A stretch of DNA of 64,000 nucleotides from Beijerinckiaceae bacterium (lineage in GTDB: Bacteria > Pseudomonadota > Alphaproteobacteria > Rhizobiales > Beijerinckiaceae), in assembly GCA_947478455.1 (NCBI GenBank), contig CANJWR010000002.1, forward strand, positions 1 through 64,000, in the 5' to 3' direction. The translations under genes were made by a program, and so were the position numbers. A model generated the notes under the pieces. That model saw nothing but the letters and a program-made list of their open reading frames with translations, did not search any database and was not told where the DNA came from. The first letter of the stretch is position 1; each line of letters opens with the position of its first letter. Positions 54,631-61,776 of the stretch are shown here, piece by piece.

Positions 54631-55773
54631 GTGAAGCTGGGCATTCGGGCGGCGGCGATTGCCGGGTTGGCGGCGACCGGCATCGAGCTGTGGGCCGCCG
54701 GTCCGCAGATTTTGCCGCGCGCCATCGACGCATGGGACTGGATTGCGGCTGCGGACGATCCGGTTCAATTGACAGAGCTTGGCCTCAAGGCCCGGCTGAC
54801 CCCGGAGGCCCTGCAGGACGAACTCCAATCCGCGCTCGACGCCGACGATATCGATCTTGCCGAAAGCTTTGTGGCGCTGGCGGATCAGCAGGGTCTGAGC
54901 ATTCCTGACGCGTTGCGAGCCCGGCTTGCAGCAGCCACCGGCGCAGCCGCGTCCGCGCGACGGGGTGCGCGGGATTTCTATTCGGGCCTCATAGATGGCG
55001 AAAGCGCCACTGGCGCCGGGCTGGCGGGCGTCATCGCGGGCGACCTGACCGGCGTGGGCGATGTGCGCGATCTCGTTCGGGAAGGGCAAAAGATCGTCCG
55101 GGGCGAGGAACCCGACCAGCTTGTGCTGGGGCTGGCGGCGGCGGGGCTCGTGCTGACCGGCGCGACCATTGCGTCGGTCGGCGTGGCGCTGCCGGCGCGG
55201 GCCGGCGTCTCCACCCTGCGGGTCGCGACGAAAAGCGGGCGATTGTCGAAACCGCTGGCGGGCGAACTCACGAGGCTGGCGCGCGATGTGGTTGATCCCG
55301 GCGCACTGGCGCTTGCGGCGACGGCGGCCGGCAAGTTCGAAGTGACTGCGGCCAAAGCCGCGCTGGCGAATGCGGTGCGGCCTGCCTCGCTGGCGAGGCT
55401 GCGGAATGTCGCGGAGGATGTGACGACCATCGGCCGCCGGGCCGGAGTGCGCAGCGCCCATGAGGCTCTGGCGATCACCACCGATACAGCCGAAATCCGT
55501 CGCATCGCCCGGTTGGCCGAGACGCGCGGCGCTGGCACACGCGCCGTGCTGAAGGTGCTCGGCCGCGGGGCAATCGCCCTCACATCCGGCGCGGCGCTGC
55601 TGGCCGGATGGGTGATGGCCGGCGTCGGCTATGTCTGGCTTGCCTTGATGTTTACGCTTGCGCTGGTGCGGCGCGCGGCGAAGATCACGCTCTGGAGCGG
55701 GCGCAACTTCACCAGATTGGCACTACGGACGATCAGGCCGGCAGCGTCACCGCGCTCACATGCGCCGCGATGA
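54631..55773 (+). CDS. Unknown protein, 380 residues
   Basis: It starts at GTG 54631 with GGGAT upstream and is Ala-rich throughout. The N-terminus has a hydrophobic stretch (IRAAAIAGLAATGIELWAAG), which may be a leader. The centre carries DFYSGLIDGESATGAGLAGVIAGDLTGVGDVRDLV, and LAAAGLVLTGATIASVGVALPARAGVSTLR, a pattern recalling linker regions before toxin domains. Near the C-terminus two hydrophobic segments (GAIALTSGAALLAGWVMAGVGYVWLALMFTLALV) could insert in the membrane. I cannot assign a family. Its last 41 bases overlap the convergent HpxZ-like gene. Confidence 0.75.
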   Translation: MKLGIRAAAIAGLAATGIELWAAGPQILPRAIDAWDWIAAADDPVQLTELGLKARLTPEALQDELQSALDADDIDLAESFVALADQQGLSIPDALRARLAAATGAAASARRGARDFYSGLIDGESATGAGLAGVIAGDLTGVGDVRDLVREGQKIVRGEEPDQLVLGLAAAGLVLTGATIASVGVALPARAGVSTLRVATKSGRLSKPLAGELTRLARDVVDPGALALAATAAGKFEVTAAKAALANAVRPASLARLRNVAEDVTTIGRRAGVRSAHEALAITTDTAEIRRIARLAETRGAGTRAVLKVLGRGAIALTSGAALLAGWVMAGVGYVWLALMFTLALVRRAAKITLWSGRNFTRLALRTIRPAASPRSHAPR

Positions 55774-56125
55774 TGCGCCATCCTTCCGGGAAGCGCGCCC
55801 AGGTCTGGCTTTGGCGCGATATGGGACCAGTTCCGTCGGGCTTTCTGAACAGAGCCCATGTGAGGCCGAAGTCGCGGCCCAGCGTGGTGACCTGAACGCG
55901 ATCCAGTTTACGCGCGCCGCCGGGTTTCCAGACGCCGCTGCGAAACGAGGCGATTTCGGAATGGCCGAATAAATGTTCGCCATTGCCGAAGCGAACCGTA
56001 TTGGGAGACTCCCAGAAGAAACTATTCAGCGCCGCGGTATCGCCGGATTCAATCGCCACATTGTAGGCTTCGAAACTGGCACGCACTTCGGCTACGATTT
56101 CCGGCAGATTGACTTCGTGGCTCAT
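55733..56125 (-). CDS. HpxZ/AtzH-like (NTF2-fold, DUF3225) protein
   Basis: A 130-residue NTF2-like protein: EVRASFEAYNVAIESGDTAALNSFFWESPNTVRFGNGEHLFGHSEIASFR and LFRKPDGTGPISRQSQTWARFPEGWRIIAAHVS. These match the family of HpxZ (oxalurate catabolism) and AtzH. Members often sit beside amidases, as here, where it follows one by 33 bases. It probably assists or stabilises the amidase. The ATG at 56125 has TGGAAAT upstream. Confidence 0.88.
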   Translation of the reverse strand: MSHEVNLPEIVAEVRASFEAYNVAIESGDTAALNSFFWESPNTVRFGNGEHLFGHSEIASFRSGVWKPGGARKLDRVQVTTLGRDFGLTWALFRKPDGTGPISRQSQTWARFPEGWRIIAAHVSAVTLPA

Positions 56126-56158
56126 TGGTCATTTCCAGTCTGTCATTAAAGGGCACGC

Positions 56159-57634
56159 CTATTTCAGCGGCGGCACGGTGGACGGCGGCTTGCGGTGATG
56201 CGTCGCCTGTTCATAGGCGTAGGCGAGTTCGATCAGTGTCGGCTCGGTCCACGGACGCCCGACAAATTGCAGCCCGGACGGCAAATCCTCGCCCGTATAG
56301 CCCATCGGCACGACCGCAACCGGCCAGTGCAGGCCGGACGCTACCCAAGTCAGCGCGCCTGCGGGCGTCGTATTGCGATCACCGTTGAGTTTGGGCGCAT
56401 AGGCCGCAACCGGCAGCAGCATGGCGTCGAGTTTTTCGGCGTCCATCGCTTTCAGATAAGCGATACGCATGCGGGCCTCGTCGGCCTCGAGCTTGTGGAC
56501 GACAGGATCTTCGCGCGGCGAAGGCGCCGGCACGGTGGCGCGCAGGCTGACTTCGTGGATGGGATGAAATTTTTCCGCCGCCATGACGTCCGCAAGAGCC
56601 TTGGGAAATTCCGCGCTCGTCTTCGCCAGATAGCGCTCGATCGCAGCCTTCACTTCGCTGAGCGGATGCGATTGCGGCGGGAATTCCTTGAACTCCGGCA
56701 CGATAAAGGGATCAACGACTTCCGTGCCAGCCTTGCGCAAATCCTCAATGGCCTTGTCGAGCAAAGCAACCACATTGGGATCGGACGCACCCGGACGAAA
56801 GGCCTGACGGAGAACGCCAATGCGCTTGCCGCGCGCGCCATCACTTTTGAGAAAGGCCGTATAGGTGGGGGGGATTTTGCCTTCCGCGCCTGCCGTTGCG
56901 GGATCAGCAGCATCAACGCCGGCGATCACATCGAGCAGTTTGGCCAGATCCGTGACGTTGCGGCACATGGGGCCGGACGTGTCGCGGCCGTCGTAAAGCC
57001 CCACCATGCCGGCGCGAGAACAGAGCGCCCAGCTCGGACGCAATCCCGCAAGCGCATTGTTGGACGATGGATTGCGAATGGAGCCGAATGTATCTGACCC
57101 AAGCCCCACAACCCCGAAACTCGCCGCAATGCCTGCGCCGGTGCCGCCCGACGAACCGCCGGTGGCATAGGCAGTGTTATACGGATTGCGACAAAAGCCC
57201 GGCAGCACGGAATTGATGTTGTCGAAGCCGCCGCGCGCCCATTCCGACATGGTGCTCTTGGCCAGAATGATCGCGCCGGCTGCGCGCAGCTTTGCCACAA
57301 GCGTCGAATCCACCGAAGGAACCCAGCCGATCAGCGATGACGAGCCGCCGGTCGTCTGCAATCCGGCGACGTCGAAATTGTCTTTCACCAGAACCGGAAT
57401 GCCGTGCATGGGCCCGACGAGTTTGCCGGTCGCCTTCAGTTGCGCGTCGAGCGCATCGGCGTCCGCCAGCGCCTTTTCGTTCGTGACCACGATGGCCCCG
57501 AGCGCCGGCCCCTTGCGATCGTAGGCGGCGATACGGTCGAGATGCGCCTGCGTCACCTCGCGCGCGCTTGTCTTGCCTTCTAGATAGGCGGCCTGAATGT
57601 CCGCGATAGTCGCTTCAACAACCTGAAACGTCAT
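56159..57634 (-). CDS. Amidase signature family enzyme
   Basis: A 491-residue hydrolase with the Ser-cisSer-Lys triad: Lys in PVLVKDNFDVAGL, cis-Ser in ATGGSSGGTGAGIAASFG and nucleophile Ser in GSDTFGSIRNPS (usual GSDTGGSIRxPA, with Phe for one Gly). The C-terminus ends PSGLQFVGRPWTEPTLIELAYAYEQAT. Together with the HpxZ-like gene this resembles AtzE/AtzF or allophanate and oxamate-type amidases, though the substrate is undefined. It is the middle of a three-gene operon with a solute-binding protein upstream. Confidence 0.9.
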   Translation of the reverse strand: MTFQVVEATIADIQAAYLEGKTSAREVTQAHLDRIAAYDRKGPALGAIVVTNEKALADADALDAQLKATGKLVGPMHGIPVLVKDNFDVAGLQTTGGSSSLIGWVPSVDSTLVAKLRAAGAIILAKSTMSEWARGGFDNINSVLPGFCRNPYNTAYATGGSSGGTGAGIAASFGVVGLGSDTFGSIRNPSSNNALAGLRPSWALCSRAGMVGLYDGRDTSGPMCRNVTDLAKLLDVIAGVDAADPATAGAEGKIPPTYTAFLKSDGARGKRIGVLRQAFRPGASDPNVVALLDKAIEDLRKAGTEVVDPFIVPEFKEFPPQSHPLSEVKAAIERYLAKTSAEFPKALADVMAAEKFHPIHEVSLRATVPAPSPREDPVVHKLEADEARMRIAYLKAMDAEKLDAMLLPVAAYAPKLNGDRNTTPAGALTWVASGLHWPVAVVPMGYTGEDLPSGLQFVGRPWTEPTLIELAYAYEQATHHRKPPSTVPPLK

Positions 57635-57664
57635 GAGTTGCTCGCTTGCTTGAAGGAAAGGCGA

Positions 57665-59284
57665 CTATTCGGCCACTTCGATTCTTGTGAAGTCCTGATA
57701 CCAGTTGCGCGCCTGCACAAAGCCCTTGAGCTTCGGCGACAGGGCGCGCGGACTGGTGTCATGCACGACGAGGATTGAAGCCGCATCGTCGGTCAGTACT
57801 TCGTTGACCTTCGCCATGGCGGCTTCCTGTTTGACGAGATCGAATTCTTCCATTGCGGCCTTCCATGCATCGTCAAAAGCCGGATTGTTATAGAAGCCCC
57901 AGTTGCCGCCCGCAGGAGGGGCGAAGATCGACCGATATGAGGATACGATGCCGGAGCCCGGATCCTGCATGGTCATCGCCACGTTGATGCCGTCAGCATT
58001 GGCGACTTTCGCCCCGCCGCGCAGCATGGTGATCATGGCGGCGAAATCGCGCACGTCATACGTGACGTTGACGCCCACTTCGCGCAGATTTTCCTGAATG
58101 GCCTCGTTCATCGCAATCGGCACCATCTGGCCGCCGCCCGAAGGCGCGATGATGATCTTGAGATTGACGGGCTTTGCGGGACCGTAGCCGGCTTCCGCCA
58201 GAAGTTTCTTCGCAGCCGCCGGATCGTATTTCAGTTCGAACTTCGGTTTGCCGAACCACGGCGCATCCGGCGGCGCAAAGCCCTTCGCCGGAATGCCGGT
58301 ATCGGCCAGCAATTCAGCAATGGCTTCGCGATTGATCGCCAGATTGACAGCCTTGCGCACGCGAATGTCCGAGAAGGCCGAATTTTCCGTGAACGATATG
58401 CGCCACAGCCACGTGTGCGGATAGACGTTAGAGGTGATCTTGAACCCGGCTGCTTTCAGGGGCGCTATCGAGTCAGAGGCCAAAGTATCGATCATGTCGA
58501 TCTGGCCCGAGCGCAGCGCGGCCACGCGCGTATTGGCGTCAGGCACCGGCATTAGCAAAAGCCTGTCGTGTTTGGGAATACGGCTCTTGTCCCAGTAGTT
58601 CTTGTTGGCCTCCATCACCAGTTCCTGACCCTGACGGAGCGATGCGAATTTGTAGGGACCGGTGCCGACCGGCGCGAGGGCGAATTTCTGCCAGTCGCGA
58701 CCCACGACGTCGAACTGCTTCGGGCTGACAAAGAACAGAGTCGAGAGTTCGTAAGTGAGGAACGAGTTGGGTTCTTTCGTCTCGATGAAGATCGTGCGGT
58801 CGTCGATCTTGCCGAAAGAGGCGATGGATATCGTGCGCGAGCGCGCCGTTGCGGCGCGGGTAGCGTTGAACAGCGGCGATTTGGTGTCGGTGAAGGATTC
58901 GAGGTTCCACAGCGCCGCATCAGCATTCCAGGGCGTGCCGTCGTGGAAAGTCGCCTCGCGGAGCTTGAAGGTCCAGCGCGTCTTCTTTTCCGGGTCCACA
59001 GACCAGGATTCCGCCAGTCCCGGCACGAGCCGCGATGGCTTGTCGGCGGAGGACAGATCCCACTGGATGAGGGAGTCGAAAACCGTATATCCGCCAAACC
59101 GCACGCCTTCGAAACCGGCGTCCGGAGCGCCCCAAAGGATGGGAAAATCGCTCAACGAAATTGCAATGCGCAATGTGGAGGCAGCCTGCGCCTGCTGCGG
59201 CAGCGTCAGGATGGCAGGGGCGGCCAGCAGCGCCAGAGCCAGTCTGGCGGCGCGAAACATCGGAACAAGGAGATTTCGGGTCAT
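57665..59284 (-). CDS. ABC substrate-binding protein, family 5 (peptide/nickel type)
   Basis: A 539-residue periplasmic protein with a leader (MTRNLLVPMFRAARLALALLAAPAILTLPQQAQA). SLSDFPILWGAPDAGFEG, LVPGLAESWSVDPEKKTRWTFKLREATFHDGTPWNADA and VRKAVNLAINREAIAELL are SBP_bac_5 landmarks. It would bind a peptide, opine or other small amide and deliver it to a dipeptide-type permease, which is not in this window. It leads the operon to the amidase and HpxZ-like genes, suggesting that its ligand is the amidase substrate. Confidence 0.9.
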   Translation of the reverse strand: MTRNLLVPMFRAARLALALLAAPAILTLPQQAQAASTLRIAISLSDFPILWGAPDAGFEGVRFGGYTVFDSLIQWDLSSADKPSRLVPGLAESWSVDPEKKTRWTFKLREATFHDGTPWNADAALWNLESFTDTKSPLFNATRAATARSRTISIASFGKIDDRTIFIETKEPNSFLTYELSTLFFVSPKQFDVVGRDWQKFALAPVGTGPYKFASLRQGQELVMEANKNYWDKSRIPKHDRLLLMPVPDANTRVAALRSGQIDMIDTLASDSIAPLKAAGFKITSNVYPHTWLWRISFTENSAFSDIRVRKAVNLAINREAIAELLADTGIPAKGFAPPDAPWFGKPKFELKYDPAAAKKLLAEAGYGPAKPVNLKIIIAPSGGGQMVPIAMNEAIQENLREVGVNVTYDVRDFAAMITMLRGGAKVANADGINVAMTMQDPGSGIVSSYRSIFAPPAGGNWGFYNNPAFDDAWKAAMEEFDLVKQEAAMAKVNEVLTDDAASILVVHDTSPRALSPKLKGFVQARNWYQDFTRIEVAE

Positions 59285-59387
59285 GTGTCGGGCTCCCGGG
59301 ACGGATTTCCGAATAGCCGCGCTCAGGTCAGCGCGGTGGATCCATTCCGCAAAGCAACTCGGATGCCAGAGCTCTTGGGCGCCCTGA

Positions 59388-59423
59388 ATAAGAAAAGGGC
59401 CGCAGCTCTTGCGAACTGCGGCC
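59388..59423 (-). terminator. Rho-independent terminator after the second lig operon
   Basis: The eight-base stem GGCCGCAG (59398-59405) with CTGCGGCC (59416-59423) is followed on the minus strand by TTTTCTTATT. Confidence 0.8.
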
Positions 59424-59458
59424 TTGAAAGTGCGGGAGGATAGGGTCGCGACTAAAAA

Positions 59459-60325
59459 CTATTCGGCGGCGATTGCGCGCGGAACCGAGTTGTTTTCCAG
59501 CAGCATCACGGCGCCGCCCGTATTGGAAATCGGCACATGATACGTGGCGCTCAGTTGCGACACCTGACCCTGCATAGCGCCGCGCATCGCAATCCACGTC
59601 ATAAGTTCGACGCCCTGCGAGCCAGCTTTCTCGATGATTTCGTGATTGGTCAGCCGCGCCAGTGCTTCGGGATCGTTCAGCATCTTGTCCATGCACCACA
59701 GATCGAACGGCTTGTTGATGAAGCCAGCACGCGTCCCGTCGAGCTGATGCGACAGGCCGCCAGTGCCGAGCAGCACGACCTTCAGGTCTTCCGGAAAGGA
59801 TTCGATTGCCTTGCCGATAGCCTGACCGAGCTTGTAGCAGCGGCGTGCGGTCGGCAACGGATGTTGAACCGAGTTGATCATTACCGGCACGGTCGCGACC
59901 GGCCAGTCGATCCCACCCGGATACATCAGAGCCATGGGTAGCGTGAAGGCGTGGTCGACCGCCACTTCCTGACACATGGTGATGTCGAACTCGTTCTCCA
60001 CGAGCTGCTCGATAATGTGCCACGAGAGCTTTGTATTGCCCCGGAAAGGCTTCAGCACCGGAATGCCCCAGCCCTCGTCGGCATTGTGGTATTCATGCGC
60101 TGCGCCCACTGCGAAGGTCGGCATCTTGTCGAGGAAGTTGTTGAGGCCGTGGTCGTTGTAGATCACCACCGCCACATCGGGCTTCTCGCGTGCCAGCCAG
60201 TCGTGGACCGGGTGGAAGGCGTCGAAAAACGGCTTCCAGTAAGGATCCTGCTGCTGCTTCAGCGCAATGGCCTTGCCGATTGAGGGCACGTGCGAGGTCG
60301 TGAGACCGCCAATGATGCGAGCCAT
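59459..60325 (-). CDS. LigB-like extradiol dioxygenase beta subunit, second copy
   Basis: A 288-residue class III extradiol dioxygenase. All key residues of LigB are kept: His in TSHVPSIG, His in YNDHGLNNFL, Glu in QGVELMTW, plus His in VAVDHAFTLPM and GGLSHQLDGTRAG. It differs throughout from the copy at 49204 and carries its own loops (KMPTFAVGAAHEYHNADEGW), so it is an old paralogue or separate acquisition. It may act on protocatechuate, gallate, methylgallate or a related catechol. ATG at 60325 is two bases after the small-subunit stop. Confidence 0.9.
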   Translation of the reverse strand: MARIIGGLTTSHVPSIGKAIALKQQQDPYWKPFFDAFHPVHDWLAREKPDVAVVIYNDHGLNNFLDKMPTFAVGAAHEYHNADEGWGIPVLKPFRGNTKLSWHIIEQLVENEFDITMCQEVAVDHAFTLPMALMYPGGIDWPVATVPVMINSVQHPLPTARRCYKLGQAIGKAIESFPEDLKVVLLGTGGLSHQLDGTRAGFINKPFDLWCMDKMLNDPEALARLTNHEIIEKAGSQGVELMTWIAMRGAMQGQVSQLSATYHVPISNTGGAVMLLENNSVPRAIAAE

Positions 60326-60327
60326 GC

Positions 60328-60672
60328 TCAAGCCCCCTGTGCGGCGAGATGCGCCTTGAAGGCGTCGAGCGACATTCCCGTCTGCTGGGCGCCAATGTCC
60401 TGCACGCTCAGGCCGAAAATCCCTGCGAATTTCGCCAGATAATAGACATTGCCGCCGGCCGCGATGAGCTGCAGCACGTTGCGGCTCTTGATCGCCTCGC
60501 GGTGTTCGGCGGACAGGCCATATTTGGCGCAATAGGCGTCTTCGTCCGCCAGAAAGGCATCGCGGTTTTCCTTGGAATTGAAGGAAAAACACATCTTGTT
60601 CAGCGCATAGCCCCTGGCGGCGGCGTCGCCCGTAAATACGGGGGTTCCCGGAATTGGCGCTCCGAATCCCAT
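60328..60672 (-). CDS. LigA-like small subunit, second copy
   Basis: A 114-residue protein shorter than the LigA at 48806. MGFGAPIPGTPVFTGDAAAR precedes the LigA fold: GYALNKMCFSFNSKENRDAFLADEDAYCAKYGLSAEHREAIKSRNVLQLIAAGGNVYYLAKFAGIFGLSVQDIGAQQTGMS. The C-terminal tail of the other copy is missing. AAAGGAACG precedes the ATG at 60672. A perfect FNR/FixK-type box lies 66 bases upstream. It is co-transcribed with the catalytic subunit. Confidence 0.9.
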   Translation of the reverse strand: MGFGAPIPGTPVFTGDAAARGYALNKMCFSFNSKENRDAFLADEDAYCAKYGLSAEHREAIKSRNVLQLIAAGGNVYYLAKFAGIFGLSVQDIGAQQTGMSLDAFKAHLAAQGA

Positions 60673-60737
60673 GATCGTTCCTTTTGCAATGCGAATTTGA
60701 GCCTGCTAAACGTCTATCGATCCCTCGCCGCGATGCC

Positions 60738-60751
60738 TTGATCCGGATCAA
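60738..60751. promoter_or_regulatory. FNR/FixK-type box between the second lig operon and ligI
   Basis: TTGATCCGGATCAA is a perfect TTGAT-N4-ATCAA dyad. It is 66 bases from the minus-strand lig start and 47 from the plus-strand lactonase start. A class II position is possible for both, with leaders of about 31 and 13 bases. Confidence 0.75.
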
Positions 60752-60798
60752 ACCGGCTGAATTCGCGCGGATTTGAACGAAACGCGAGATAAAAAACC

Positions 60799-61668
60799 AT
60801 GCGCGCGCCCACAATTCTGCCTCCAGATCCGAATCCCAAAACCCCGAAATTCAAGGCCCCTCCGCTCGCCTGCGACTCCCACACCCATATTTTCGGACCG
60901 GGCACTGAATACCCCTACGCGGCGGACGCCAGCTACATTCCGCACGACGCCGGTCTGGCGGATTTCCGCGAGCTGCATCGCCGCATCGGCATCGAGCGCG
61001 CCGTCATCGTCAATGCGAGCTGCCACGGCCTCGACAATACGGTCGTGACCGACGCGATCGCCGCCTCGAACGGCTATTTCAAGGGCGTCGGCAATGTGGA
61101 CGACAGCTTCTCCGAGAAGCAGATCGACGCGCTCGACAAGGGCGGCATCCACGGCTGCCGCTTCACCTTCCTCAAGCGCCTCGGCCGCACGCCGGACATG
61201 AGCGCCTTCCACCGGGTCGTGGACAAGATCAAAGCCTTCCGTTGGCACGTGGTGGTCTATCTCGATCCCGAGACCGTGGCTGACTTCGCCCCGATCCTGA
61301 GCGCCCTGCCGGTCGATTACGTGATCGACCACATGGGCACCGTAAAGGCCGAAAAGGGGCTCGACCAGCCCAACTTCAATGCCCTGATCGATCTCGCCAA
61401 GCGCGACCAGAAGTGCTGGGTCAAGGTATGCGGCTTCGAGCGCGCCTCGGCGACCGGCGCGCCCTTCCATGACGCCGTGCCGTTTGGCCGCAAGCTCGTC
61501 GAGACCATTCCGGACCGGGTTCTTTGGGGCACCGACTGGCCCCATCCGAATGTCACAATCATGCCCAATGATGGCGAGTTGGTGGACCTGATTCCGCTTG
61601 TCGCGCCCGACGCAACCCAGCAGCAGAAGCTGCTGGTCGACAATCCGGCCCGCCTCTACCGTTTCTAA
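60799..61668 (+). CDS. ligI: LigI-like 2-pyrone-4,6-dicarboxylate lactonase
   Basis: A 289-residue amidohydrolase-superfamily protein (COG3618). The motif CDSHTHIFGPG (His28, His30), the His in VIDHMGTV and Asp in WGTDWPHPN are the LigI catalytic set. LigI hydrolyses the pyrone to 4-oxalomesaconate without needing a bound metal. It completes the upper protocatechuate 4,5-pathway encoded in this window. It is divergent from the second lig operon across a shared FNR/FixK-type box. The alternative, another amide or lactone hydrolase of the same group, is less likely given context. Confidence 0.85.
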   Translation: MRAPTILPPDPNPKTPKFKAPPLACDSHTHIFGPGTEYPYAADASYIPHDAGLADFRELHRRIGIERAVIVNASCHGLDNTVVTDAIAASNGYFKGVGNVDDSFSEKQIDALDKGGIHGCRFTFLKRLGRTPDMSAFHRVVDKIKAFRWHVVVYLDPETVADFAPILSALPVDYVIDHMGTVKAEKGLDQPNFNALIDLAKRDQKCWVKVCGFERASATGAPFHDAVPFGRKLVETIPDRVLWGTDWPHPNVTIMPNDGELVDLIPLVAPDATQQQKLLVDNPARLYRF

Positions 61669-61776
61669 CAGCGGAACCGACGAACGGCCGGGCTGGCCTC
61701 AACTGGCCCGCGCAGTGCATTGAAGGCGGCGGCCGGGAGCACATATCCCCGTCTCGCGCCCGACAGGATGACCAGA

